The notes beneath the pieces are model-generated. The model was not told where the DNA came from. It saw only the letters and a program-made list of their open reading frames with translations, and did no database searches. A program made the translations under genes and the position numbers. From assembly GCA_003260075.1 (NCBI GenBank), contig QLIY01000528.1:30092-94091 (forward strand): a DNA stretch of 64,000 nucleotides, read 5' to 3'. Shown here one piece after another: positions 1-11,200 of the stretch (position 1 is the first letter of the stretch; each line of letters starts with the position of its first letter). This DNA comes from Phallusia mammillata (lineage: Eukaryota > Chordata > Ascidiacea > Phlebobranchia > Ascidiidae).

Positions 1-3000
1 TCCATTAGAAAGGAAGGGTCCATAGCCATAAAGTATTCAGTTCCAAGAACAATCTTGCCCAATTTTTCCACATGTTTACGCAGAGCTTTTTGCAGCTTCT
101 CACATACTACCTCCTGAGGTTTGCCTTTTATACTGTCAGCCAATGCCTCAAGGTAGACAAGTTGCTAAAGATAAAAAATATTTTTTTACATAAAGAATAG
201 AGTTTGAAATGATTACCCAAGTGCCCATTTTCAACCTATTATTCACATTAAATGGTTACATAAAGTCCTGGTAACCAATTGTATACTTTATTGTTTAGCA
301 AGATAGTCCCCCAATTTCGATGTCTTAATGCGCCAACCTTACCCTCTAATGCAGTGGTTCTTAACCTTTTTGTAGTCACGGACCCCTTTTATGAATTTTG
401 TAAGTCTGCGGACCTCCCCTTTAAAATCAATGACGTTTCTGTATTGTAGTGGCCAACGCATCGAATTGATAATATGTCTAATATATATAACTTCACAAAT
501 CACTTGTCCTATAAAGTCTATTGTCCATGTGTGTTATGATGTCACAATAGGGAAGACAATCACAAAAAGTAATTGTTCTTGGCATAATTAAGGTGTAATA
601 AACAGCGTGCACTCATATGCAGGATTGTAAAAACGGTTGAGAAACTTAAAAATATTCTTCTGAGGGTTAACGATACTTAACCTATTTCCCTCAGTGGACC
701 CCCTGAAACCATCTCACAGACCCCTTAGGGGTCCGCCCGCGAACCCCAGGCTAAGAACCACTGCTCTAATGTGAGTCCCAGTCATGTAACGCTTGTAGTA
801 ACAGAGTAGCTGAGGCGTGTTTACCATCTATTCACCAATTATGCCCTCTACTTTGTCACACATTACAGCATCTAAAGGTTGCACAGCTATTTTTAGTGAA
901 TATTTTAGCACAATCATGCTGCTACGATTTGTTTCACCCAGCGAAATAACTACTCAAGATACCAGTTTTTTTACCAATATTAGAATTTTTACCATATTGA
1001 TTTGTATGTTCCCAGATGAGCATGTTTGTAAAGTAAGCCAGTTGCCAGTTACCTTTAGTGTTTGCCAGTTTTTTAGCAATGCAATTCAGGCCAGTTGGTA
1101 GTATTAGGTATTTCATCTAGTTACATCTGATTTTATAACAAGTGCCCATCTGGGTTAGGGTAACTATACCTCAGTAACTGCTAATTAGAAATATTTAAAA
1201 ATGTGGCTGGTAACGCAATTTAACTTACAGCCTCATGATGGTCAGTTGAAGTGATGTTTAAAAGAAATTCGAGATGGTCTGAAACATCTTTCAGCATGTC
1301 GGAATCTGCATTTTGGTCCCGCTCCATAATTCGCAAGCGGCATTGAACAATGCCCTGCAAGGCTTGCACATTGGTTTCATCCAGAGCAATGGTATCGTTG
1401 TAGCACTTGATGGCTTGTTCATATTTCCCCTAAAGAAATAGAGCAAGGAATATTGACAATCATATGCAAATGGGAAGTTTTTGGTTTTCTTGTCATTTTT
1501 ATTAAAACAATTTCTGAAGAAGGCTCTTAATTAAAAAGTAATTTTAAACTTGCATTTTTTCTAAGCATAACACTAACAACTTGTAAGGAGATGCTGGAAG
1601 TTTAAAGTTCCCCCACAATTATCAAATTCAAATGCTTTAACAGTGCTGTTTTGAAACTAACTGTTTCTTGTAATGTTATGTGACATCTTAACCACCTAAC
1701 AATAGTTTAAGTGTGTTGCTCAAATATTTTTTTTTTTTTTTCTGAATATGGTTGCAAGCACCAAAACACCGAAAATATTTAGGTTATTTCTTATAGACTG
1801 GAACTAAATGAAACCATAGAAACTGGAATAGTCTGTTTATTCCATTCCGGTATAGAACAAAAGAAAAAAGCATCTATTAGAGAAAGCAGTTACCTTGAGA
1901 AAAACTTGAAATGCCAGCTCATTGAGATAGTCAGGATTTCGTGGACAAAGTGTAACTCCTCTTTCAATCAATGTGTAAGTTTGGTTTAAAATCGCCAGGT
2001 TTCTTCCACACTAACAATTCAAAATAGTGTGAGATTTGTAAATAATTATCCTATTTCACAACTTCAGCGTTTTGAACCACAAAACTAATTTTACAAAATA
2101 CAAAACATCAAAACAATGGAAAAATCACCTAATGCAATTTTGAATAGTTAAAAAAAAATCTTAGACCACACTGAAAAGATACCAAACAAACTACTGTAAA
2201 CCCAAATCCGGACCCGTTTGGACCAAAAAATTTGTCTAAATTAGGCAAAGATCCGGATTAACAGAGGTTTAGTGTATTCAACATATCCTTGTACTTACAA
2301 TTCTTGAAAACAGTTGTCCAGAAGACACATATAGATTCTGGTTTTGAGGCTCAAATCGATCAATAACCTACAAAAAGTTTGTTTAATAACAAACTTGCAA
2401 CATTTAAATGCATGTTTTGTTCATTCTACCTGAATAAGTTCACCAAGTCTGTTTACAGATTCAGCATACTTTCCTTCCTGACCAATAGAAAACAAAATTT
2501 GCATGCGGATAGCTTCTGGATGATGATGATTTATAGACAGCACCCTACAAAAACATAAATAAATTTCCACATAATTAATAAAAACTGTAGTATTGCGTGT
2601 TTAAACAAAAAAATAGAACAACATTCTACATTGGACTAAGGTTGTGCAACCTGTGGTTTAATGGTTATTAAAAAAGGTTGTGTGACCTGCAGAGGCATTT
2701 AGAATTCAAATGTGCAGTCCACTAAACCACTTTGATGTGTGCCAGCTAATGATTCTAATTCTTTTGTTTCTAAACAAATCAGTGTTTTCGGTGCCATTTT
2801 TAGGCAAATTAACAATGTGGCTAAGCTGGACCCACTTTTAGCTGTTGATTCAATATAAGGCAGATTGATATGCAATAGTTGTCATTACAGTCTAATCCTA
2901 TTAATTGTATTTGGCTTACCAGTGCAAAGTTGTCACACACACCTCTAGGTTAGACAAAAAAATATACTTTCCTTTATGTTCAACCAGCAAATATAAACAA

Positions 3001-5695
3001 AAAATGTGACGCCTCATATGGGACGTCTTGATCAGGTTCTTGACAAAATTTGTTTATACTTGCCATTTGAACGAAAACAAATTTTATGAAGTATATATGC
3101 CTAGAAACAACACTACATCAATAATTTGATATTTTTATACTTTTTGATAGAATCCATCATTTGATCCCAGTCTTGTAAAGCCAGATATATTTTTGCTCTT
3201 TCAATCAGAGCAGGAATGAAATTTGGGTAAGTAATAATCGCTTGGTTGATGGTTTCCAATGCTTGCCTCAATTTGCGATATTTCACCAAAAATCTGAAAA
3301 CAAACAAAAGACTGAGACTGAATTCTGTGAATATTTTCACTTTGTTTAGTTTAGTTACACAAATGTTGATGCTTTTTACCGAGTTCATAATTAACAAGTA
3401 ATACGTTTGATGTAAAGTTTGCAGTATGGGGACATTGTTTCTGACTTTCCATTTTTAGGTTTTATAACAACATTCTTTTTGTTTCTGCAAACTTGGATTG
3501 TTTCACCTGTTTGGACATTTGTCAAGTAATTTATTTAAAGGTTAGAACACCAAAATAGTCTTTTACATGGAAATGCTTGGAGAAGTTAATGCTGGCACCC
3601 AAAATATATTTTCTTTATTTATAGCAACAGTTGCTGAAAATTGTTGGAAAATGTGTGAAAAAAATACCTTGCTTTTCCTATGTAGCCGAAAGGGTCATTA
3701 TTATCTGCGAGTCCATGATCAAATAACTTTCCTGCTTTTTTAGATGCAAGTTCACGTTCAAAAACAAAATCAGTCCACGCTTTTAGAATGTAACCCTGTA
3801 ACAAATAAATGTAAGTTTAAAAAATCAAGTTTTTTAGACAATGTCGTTTTGCAACCACTGAAGGTGAAGTATTTGTTTTTTCTCATATATTTAAATGTAC
3901 AATAAACCACGGTGAATTCGGACCAACTTGTACTGAAAAAATGTCTGGATTAGGCGAAGATCTAGACCAGGGGTGGGGAACCTTTTTGTTCATAAAGGCC
4001 ACCAAACGGTTTATCGACACATGTTTAGACCGCATGGACTATTTCCCAGGCCAAGGACAGTGGTGTTCAAACTTTTTGACGTACAGAATGGTCGTTTTGA
4101 AATTCCCTTGTGGAGTTGTAGGACTTACGACCGAAGCTAAATACAATTTCTTACTACATTTCAACCTTAACTACAACACTCAGGATTTATTTAACCTAGA
4201 AACTCGCTTGTTATATCTATTCAGCGCCTGGTGCAGTCCGTAATATAAACATGTATTCTGACATCGAAGGCCACACTTAGTGATAAAAGGCCGCATGTGG
4301 CCTTTAGGCCGCAGGTTCCCCACCCCTGATCTAGACAAACCAATGATGATTGGTTCAAGTCTTTGACAAATTATTTGTACCACAAATTTTGTCCAAATTA
4401 GCCAAAGATCCACATTAACCGAATCCGGTTTAACTAAGGCTTACTGTACATACTGTTTCAATTTTCTATGATAGATAAGAGTTACTGATATATATGTGAT
4501 TAATGCCTAAATCCAGCCAGAGAAAAATGAGTTTTATGATGAGATTTAACATACAATTTATTAAATATAAAGGTGTTCATAAAAGGGGTGAACCAAAAGA
4601 TTTTGTGTGAACACCATTTGGTTTCACCTTTTTATCATCTGGGTATTGTTTGATCATACGGTCAGCGAATTCCTTGGGACTTTTTGAACTTCCAATAAAC
4701 CAAGAAGCAACAAAACCAAAATACAATTCCATGTCTGTTGCACTTCGCCTTAGCTCTTTGATTTTACTGTCCACATTAGAAATAGCAAGAGCATCTATAA
4801 ACATAATATTTTTGTGTTTTCATAATTACATCAATGGTTTTTCAAGTTGTGTGATAGCTGCTAGGGTATCGCTGGTCTGCATAGACGCTTCAGGGCTGAT
4901 CCCAGTTATGAATTTATGTTCATCTTAACTGATACTGGTCAATCTGGCGATCCCCTACTACGAAGCTGACATGTGCAGCATACGAGGCAGGCAACGGTGC
5001 TTGTGATTCGACTTTCGGCGGATTCTCCACTGAGCCTGTGTAGCTCAGTTGGTAGAGCGCGAGTCCCGGAAAGACTCCTGTCGTGGGTTCGAATCCCACC
5101 GCAGGTTAGATTTTTCTAGCCTACGCCTTGCCATATGGTGGTGAATGCTTGGTGACCAGCTGATTCGGTATAGCACCTTCAATGGGCATGGCATACTGTG
5201 ATTAGGGTACCACAAGGGTTTAAGTTAACACAAAACTAGGGATAGACATCAGCACCGATATTTGGCATATTACCGATTATATCGGCATCAGCCTGTTTTG
5301 TCATTTGATGGTCAATAAATAGCACATCTGTAACAATTTTTATTGATGCACAAAACACATACCAGGGTTTTGGGACTTGTTCAGGGCACTTGACAGCGCA
5401 ATATGTGCTCCTAGCGTTACATTTTGCCTGTCCTTGACAACCTCCAGATCTCTGATACATTCTTGTACTTGACCTGCATGAAAAGTTATACTTCACCATA
5501 AGGTACTCAGCGAACACAAATACTTAACAACACACTACCTTCAGCCAACTTGGCAATACTTTTGTAAAAAGCAAACACTGGGTCTGGGCCAAATTTTCTG
5601 GTACCATCAATTGTTATCATTTGAACATGTCGATAATATCCCTCTAGCATGTAGTAGTTTAAAGTTGCAAGAGTTTCCAAGTCATCAGCGGCCAT
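1..5695 (-). CDS. TTC21B: Intraflagellar transport protein IFT139 (TTC21B), N-terminal half, partial
   Basis: TPR-repeat subunit of the IFT-A complex, which carries retrograde traffic in cilia. The gene is on the minus strand and runs off the left edge, so only the N-terminal half is present. Exon 1 (about 5543-5695) starts MAADDLETLATLNYYMLEGY, matching the family N-terminus. Exon 2 (about 5363-5481) encodes QECIRDLEVVKDRQNVTLGA, the first TPR. Further exons lie near 4602-4797, 3667-3795 (YILKAWTDF), 3130-3295 (LALQDWDQMMDS), 2430-2546, 2300-2368, 1894-2010 (CPRNPDYLNELAFQVF), 1228-1432 (IALDETNVQALQGIVQCRLR) and 1-163. Order and content follow vertebrate TTC21B exon by exon. Introns hold a hAT element at 352-763, a pogo-like element at 3898-4448 with a hAT inside it, and a tRNA-bearing repeat near 4850-5216. 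Exon ends are read by eye from GT-AG signals. Recognition is firm; TTC21A versus TTC21B cannot be separated here. Confidence 0.88.
352..763. mobile_element. hAT-type non-autonomous element with perfect 8-bp TSD
   Basis: The ends are inverted repeats: CAGTGGTTCTTAACC on the left and a reverse-complement version (CTAAGAACCACTG) on the right. The element is flanked by identical 8-bp copies of CTCTAATG (344-351 and 764-771). An 8-bp duplication with CAGTG ends is the mark of hAT transposition. It is about 0.4 kb, has no convincing transposase frame and sits in an IFT139 intron. Confidence 0.9.
2191..2276. mobile_element. Short pogo-like element with TA-flanked inverted ends
   Basis: The left end reads TACTGTAAACCC then AAATCCGG; the right end read in reverse is TACACTAAACCTCTGTTAAT then CCGG. 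Ends of this form, flanked by TA, resemble pogo/Tigger-type elements. It is only about 85 bp and non-coding, in an IFT139 intron. The 3898-4448 and 53920-54010 copies share the core 'TTTGTCTAAATTAGGCAAAG' with small changes. Confidence 0.55.
3898..4448. mobile_element. pogo-like TA-flanked element split by a hAT insertion
   Basis: The ends are TACAATAAACCACGG and, in reverse, TACAGTAAGCCTTAGTTAAA, each at a TA. The interior around GGATTAGGCGAAGATC matches the 85-bp relative at 2191-2276. The body is split by a separate hAT element (3968-4328), so its original length was near 185 bp. It lies in an IFT139 intron. Confidence 0.55.
3968..4328. mobile_element. hAT-type element nested in a pogo-like element, perfect 8-bp TSD
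   Basis: Ends are CAGGGGTGGGGAACCT and the reverse AGGTTCCCCACCCCTG. Identical 8-bp target copies ATCTAGAC lie at 3960-3967 and 4329-4336. No transposase is encoded. The insertion splits an older pogo-like repeat, giving a relative age order. Confidence 0.9.
4850..5216 (+). repeat. tRNA-bearing dispersed repeat, copy 1
   Basis: Similar sequence recurs at 49822-49925, 52825-53190 and 63914-64000. Shared blocks are CGCTGGTCTGCATAGACGCT, then GCTGACATGTGCAGCATACG, a tRNA-like unit (5034-5106), the block GGTGGTGAATGCTTGGTGAC, and a tail CCTTCAATGGGCATGG. It lies in an IFT139 intron. The tRNA-like promoter suggests a composite tRNA-derived SINE; parts of the flanks also occur inverted in the 52825 copy. 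Confidence 0.7.
5034..5106 (+). tRNA. tRNA-like unit inside a repeat (SINE head)
   Basis: A 73-nt cloverleaf can be drawn: acceptor GCCTGTG/CGCAGGT (with G-U), D-stem GCTC/GAGC, anticodon stem GAGTC/GACTC and T-arm GTGGG-TTCGAAT-CCCAC. Box A (TAGCTCAGTTGG) and box B (GGTTCGAATCC) are intact, so Pol III could start here. The anticodon loop is abnormal (C rather than T before a GGA triplet) and there is one extra base before the anticodon stem. Because the same unit recurs in a repeat, I read it as a SINE head, not a working tRNA gene. Confidence 0.45.
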
Positions 5696-6312
5696 TTTTT
5701 ACTCCCTTACTATTGAAACTCCTATTGTAGTTTTCTGTAAACTGAAACACAGCATTCAACGAAAACACTTACGGAAGATTCACTATGAAAAAAGACATAA
5801 GAAAGCAAAAACACAAAAAATGGCATAAAACAAATACTTGTCTAGTTACACATGTACTGGCATTTTTGTACAGACAGCGTAAATATGAAGTCAATGCTCA
5901 ATAAAATTCAAATAAAATACCACAGTACAACCTATCTTTGTTATGTTTGTTGTTTAATAAATGCGAAACTGTGTACAGGTAAAAACTTAAAGTTTGAAAA
6001 TGACATTTGGAAAAGTCTAGAACATAAATTTCCTTCCAAACAATTGTAAAACAAGACAATTCCTATACTTTAACAGTTTCTAGTTTTATTTGAAGGCTAA
6101 TTATTTTTGTGCAGAAACTAACTTAACAAAAAGTAAAAAATAAATAAATATATTTGTAAACACACTTGCAATGGTGCAAGTCAAGAAAATCATCGATGTG
6201 TAAATAAAAACGTCATTTTGTACAAATTACAAAACGTTTTTCTGTCCGACAACAGAACTAGTTCACCAAACCCGTTGGCATTGCAAAGCCAAAAATCAAA
6301 GTCAAGGTGTCA
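5696..6312. other. Intergenic stretch between RCAN 3' end and IFT139 start
   Basis: About 600 bp between two minus-strand genes. It should hold the RCAN 3' UTR and the IFT139 promoter. AATAAA-like words occur on the minus strand, but I see no repeat or coding signal worth calling. Confidence 0.5.
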
Positions 6313-6951
6313 TCAGGCTCCAGGTCGTCTTGTTTGCTGAATTTTGTTTTGAGCAATTTTGTTTCCTTGTGCGTCAGTGTGGTCTTCACAAATATGAACT
6401 ACCACACTTGGAGTGGAAGATGTAGCTCGGTGCAGTTCATGACTTTCCCCAGGGGTCAACTCCACCAAGGCAGATATAAGGTCAAAGTTGAAAACCGGTT
6501 CACTTTCTTCTTTCGACTGCCACCCAACCGGCGGAGAAGCCGGTGGCGATATTAAAAAAGTTTTTTCATTAACTGGGGGCACAAGGCTTGTTGATGTATT
6601 GTCACTGGACGCCAACTGTCCAAAGTATAAACCGATGCTTTGACCACAAAAGCATATCTGGTCTAGTGAAATTCTAGCTTCAGTTGCTTGTTGAGCTGTT
6701 TCATAGTTAATACGAACTCTTCGGAAACTTGGCAAGTATATAAACTGTGCAGGACCTATGCCACAAAACAGATCTTCAAAAGCTCTGCGTTGATTTTCAG
6801 AAGTGTATACACTTTCATGAACATTGCAAGCATAAAGAATTGTGGGTATGTCATGACAATTGTCTGATGTAGTTGAACCCGTCATGTCCTCATCTGTACT
6901 TTCTGAGACATCCATTCCTTCAATGTTGAGATCACATACATCAGTCTTCAT
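6313..6951 (-). CDS. RCAN1: Regulator of calcineurin (calcipressin), single exon
   Basis: A 212-residue open frame on one exon. Calcipressins bind and modulate the phosphatase calcineurin in the cytoplasm. The N-terminal half (about residues 35-115) is a degenerate RRM-like domain with QFIYLPSFRRVRINYETAQQ. Then comes the family signature FLISPPASPPVGW near residue 133, the conserved SP-repeat whose serines are phosphorylated in homologues. Near the C-terminus PSVVVHICEDHTDAQGN matches the calcineurin-docking PxIxIT-like region. Vertebrate RCAN genes have several exons, so the uninterrupted frame is a local feature. Chordate paralogues RCAN1-3 cannot be told apart here. Start chosen at the first Met; a palindromic transposon lies just upstream (7076-7436). 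Confidence 0.93.
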   Translation of the reverse strand: MKTDVCDLNIEGMDVSESTDEDMTGSTTSDNCHDIPTILYACNVHESVYTSENQRRAFEDLFCGIGPAQFIYLPSFRRVRINYETAQQATEARISLDQICFCGQSIGLYFGQLASSDNTSTSLVPPVNEKTFLISPPASPPVGWQSKEESEPVFNFDLISALVELTPGESHELHRATSSTPSVVVHICEDHTDAQGNKIAQNKIQQTRRPGA

Positions 6952-7075
6952 TATTTTGGTGCTAATTCAAAAAAATTCTAAAATTGTTGAACCTGCATGA
7001 GCACATAAATTGTGAATAAAAGCATGTAATTATTTTCTGAGGGTTGTGCTACAGTACTTCACTTCATGTTGTTTT

Positions 7076-7436
7076 GTTGCATCTAAAATATACAGGATCG
7101 CTTGGTGCACCCTAATATCACTTTAATATCGCTTGGTGCACCTTAATATCGCTTGGTACACCTTTATATCGCTTGGCGCGCATTTATATCGCTCAGTGCA
7201 TGTTTATATCACTTTGTGAACCTTTATATTGCTCGGTGGGCCTTTACCTAGCGATATAAAGGTGCACCAAACAATATAAGGGTACACCAAGTGATATAAA
7301 TATGCACCAAGCGATATAAAGGTGCTACAAGTGTTATAAGTGTGCACCAAGCGATATTACGGTGCACCAAGTGGTGATAATAATGCACCAAGCGATGTAG
7401 GTGATCCAAGCGATACTGTATATTTTAGATGCACCC
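7076..7436. mobile_element. Palindromic element built of ~21-bp repeats, perfect 9-bp TSD
   Basis: The ends are inverted copies of TGCATCTAAAATATACAG, flanked by identical 9-bp copies of TGTTGTTTT (7067-7075 and 7437-7445). The interior is an array of units like ATATCGCTTGGTGCACCTT; the orientation flips near 7245, so the two halves can fold into one long hairpin. Non-coding. It sits 125 bp upstream of the RCAN start codon, in the shared RCAN/RPAP3 promoter interval. Confidence 0.85.
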
Positions 7437-7445
7437 TGTTGTTTT

Positions 7446-8246
7446 ACAAACCGAGTGACAGTTCTGAATTCCATACTTAATAGTTTAGAATAAAAGTTAC
7501 ATATCAATAAGCACATACGTCATATACAATGATTACAATCGTTTATTAACAGTTCACACAACTCACCAAATAGCGTATTATACGTACGCTGTCGCTTCCT
7601 AGTTCCTACGAAAGCAAAACTTTGAAGACAGGTATTACACGCTCTTTTATTACGTAACTGCTACGAGAAACGAAACCTTTCAGTGTCAGCTGTCAAAAAA
7701 CACAAATCTGAATGCTGATTGTTGAGAATGAGTTCTTCTGATCAACTGATATTTTTAGTATTTACGCTCTGCGGCATTTATTATTAATCAGTCAAGCGTG
7801 AAATGATCGGATGAGGCTAACAAGCGCTCTATGGTTTAGCGTAAAAGGTGTAAAAATAATTATTGTTTAATAACACTAATTTTTTTAATTTGTTTGAATT
7901 GATTTTCTGACCATATTGTGTGTTCTTTATATGTGGTTTGGAGTCTTTGCTGAGCAAATGTGACCAAAAAATAGTGATCTTTATGAAAGTAGTTCATGCG
8001 TTAAGAAAACAATAACAACGCATTTCTTAATTTGATTTTTAAAGAAATTGTTGTTGGTTTTTAAATTTTTATTCGTGAAATTAATCATTTTGTCAAATTC
8101 GCAATGGCGTTATATCTGGTTTAAAACATTTTCTAACAAACAAATAACGAATAAAGATTGTTTAGAATGAGCAAGTAACATTACATAGTAAATTTAAGGA
8201 GTTTTTTTATTTAGCTCTCCACTTAGTGTACTCTGAGGATTGCAAA
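7446..8246. promoter_or_regulatory. Divergent intergenic region between RCAN and RPAP3
   Basis: Together with 6952-7075 this separates head-to-head genes RCAN (-) and RPAP3 (+), so both promoters should lie here. A pyrimidine-rich splice acceptor (TTTTTTTATTTAG, ending at 8214) precedes the RPAP3 start codon by 32 bp; it is either a 5' UTR intron end or a trans-splice acceptor. No further elements seen. Confidence 0.45.
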
Positions 8247-11200
8247 ATGACATCTCCAGAATCAATGTTAAAAATGCAGAGGCAGATTCGTGAAAATGCC
8301 ACAGAGTTACAAGATTATCTACATGATCTAGACTCGTGGGAAGAAGAAATAAAAAAGAAAGATGAAACTTTTAAACAAATGAAACCAAGCACACAGGTTA
8401 TTCAATGTCAATGTTAACCTTTTTGTTGAATATTTTGTTTTTATTATTCTTTACTCAACCAGTAACGATTTTATTCATGTGCTTGTCAGGTAAAGGCTGT
8501 TCCACCACCCAGAAGTGTTGCAGCAGTAAAGAAAAAAACAAGTGCAGAATCGAAAGCAAAACCCAAAAAGTTAAAATCATACGACTACAGATCATGGGAC
8601 AAACTGGATGTGGTAGGATAACAAGATTTTTTGTGACCAACACACCAACTAAAAATGAAATGTTACTTTACTACTTGCCTTAAAGGCAATTGAAAATGTA
8701 TCACAACATCCATGTGTCTAGTATAAATTATTCAAACCAAAATTCTAAAGTTTCCAACAAATCAAAATATTGTTTCCGATTACCTTATGTTATAATTCGC
8801 ATGACTTAAAGGATAAAATGATGGAAGATATGGATGCTGATGAAGAAGAAGAAAAAAAAGAAGTGAAGAAGCAAATGGAGCTTGATTTCAAACAACTGTC
8901 ACTTGAAGAGAAAACTAAGGTTTGAAATAATGAAGTGTTTGCTACAGTTGTAGTCATGCATTTGTTAAACTGGTATTAAATGTAAAAAAAACATTTTGTG
9001 TAGGGAAATGATCACCTAAAACATGGAAGGTATGACAAAGCTGTGGAATGTTACACAAAAGGGATGCAATATGATCCAGAAAATGCTGTGTTACCAGCTA
9101 ACAGGGCTTTGGCTTTTCTTAAACTTGAAAAGTGAGTTATCGCTAATGATGTTTTTTCCAAAACTATGTGTATAAATCAGTGGTTCTCAAACTTTTTTTG
9201 TTGCCACGCCCCTGGAAAAGTTTTCTGGTCTTGCGACGCACCAGCAAACAAAAGTTAGTGAGAAAACTTATTATTAAAGTTGTGTTTATCGATACAACCA
9301 CCAAAAGCCACGAAACGGAACTATTCTGCGACGCCCGAAAATTGAAACGACGCACCAGGGCGTCGCGACGCACAGTTTGAGAACTACTGGTATAAATGAT
9401 AGATCCCTCCTGAATGGGCAACTATGTATATACATGCAACCAGAAACAGTTGTGTTTTGCAGGACAAATTTGGAACCTATTAAAAAAACTAAACAAACAT
9501 ATATCTGTTGTCAATGTGGACAATAATGTAATTGGGTATTTATTAAAGAAGATGTTATATTGTATAAGTGTATTATTTGATTGTATATACATGTAAACCT
9601 GTCGGAAACCCTAATTTCATTTTATTTCTGTGCACAGGTATATTGAAACAGAGGCAGATTGTACGCTCTCACTTTCAATGGATCCAACATACATCAAAGC
9701 CTATTTGAGACGTGGGTCTGCTAGAAAAGCCATGACAAAAATAGAAGGAGCAATTAGAGGTTATTTTTTACTCATTAGCTTTATGCATTGAAAAAAAAAA
9801 TTGTACATTACTGCATGAGTTAAACATTTTTGGCATGACATGTGTACAAAACATGCACTGTTATAACTGGCTTCAGTTTTTCATGCATTCAAGGACCCAA
9901 TGGTCATTAATTGAAAAAAAAAATGTTAAGCAGAATTTTAAAGTTGTCCTTGCATTTTAGACTTTAAAGATGTTTTAAAACTGGAACCAGACAATAAGCA
10001 AGCAAGAAATGAGCTAAATATAATTGAAAATCAGGTACTGTTGAACAAATATCACTAAAGTGTATTTTTTGTATTGATTGGTATTCTTTCAAGGGGACAT
10101 TTTACTGCCCAACTTGTGTTTATGTCACATGTTGGGTAAAAAAAACCTTTAAAATTTACATGTTTTATCATTCTTCCAAACATATCCTGATGGTGCTTAA
10201 TAACTTCAAATTAAAAATTTGCTGCAAATCGGTTTTGTTTTTTTCTGTTACATTAACATGCTAATGATGTGTAAATGGCCTTGACAAAAAGTTTTGAAGG
10301 ATTGTTTAAATTTACCATTTGCATTGTGTTTTTTACCAATTTGTTTTTTCCAACATAAAACTGATTATACCCTTTTTAAATACCCATTTTAAGGTAATAA
10401 TAGTATCCAATTGAAATTAAGTAACAATTGTATATATATTTGAAGTATGAGAAATGGTGCATGTGGTTAGCAAACAGATAGGATGTAGTATATATAAATG
10501 GCAAAAATGTTGTAAAGGAACTGAAGTATATTTTAAAATTTCTACTAATGCTACAGGGGAAGTCAGAGTCCAAAAAAGTGTCAACAAGCCACAAATTTTC
10601 TGGCGATGACAAGGGTAATTTAGTGCTGCCCATAAAGAAACCATTGCATTTGCAGTCAAAGGTTGGTTGTTGCTAAAATTGTAAAACTGAAACTAGTTTC
10701 TAATTTTATTCATTTTTAAACAGTTAGAAAGCGTTACAACTTTTAGCAACATTTCAAAATAGGAAAATACTACTACTAAAATTCGCTTTTTATTGTAGAA
10801 ACCTCTTAGGAGAATACATGTGGAAGAGGTCGGTGGAGAAATTAAAAATCCAAAAGTTGCCGAGTGTAATCAAAAACAAGACATTGACATATCCAGAATG
10901 GATTCTACAGAGACAAAAAACCCTAGTCAAGATATGAAAACTTTAAAACCTACAAATGGTCAAATGAAACCTGTACTTAATGGTCAAAGTCATCAAACTG
11001 AAACAACTGTCCCTGGTGTACCTTCAACATTCTATCAGTTCCAAGCAGACATCAGAAAGATTGGGCACAACAGGACAAATTTATTTAAATATGTGAAGCA
11101 AATTGATCCAAAGCTTTTTCCAAAATTAATTAAAGAACAACTGGAAACCAACATTTTGTCTGCCATTCTTGGGGCTTTAATGGAGAATATTGCTGGGTAA

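Noticed and set aside
817-1101. 94-codon frame in an IFT139 intron
   Set aside because: No recognisable domain, AT-driven composition and no conserved partner; most likely chance.
5034-5106. Functional serine tRNA gene
   Set aside because: Anticodon loop lacks T33, there is an extra base in the D/anticodon link, and the unit recurs in a decaying repeat.
5236-5335. Left end of a hAT with ATCGG motifs (TAGGGATAGACATC...ATATCGGC)
   Set aside because: Looks like a worn transposon end, as does 58665-58760, but I could not find matching right ends or flanks.
7092-7425. CRISPR-like array of short repeats
   Set aside because: Units are contiguous without unique spacers and flip orientation at the centre; the whole has transposon ends.
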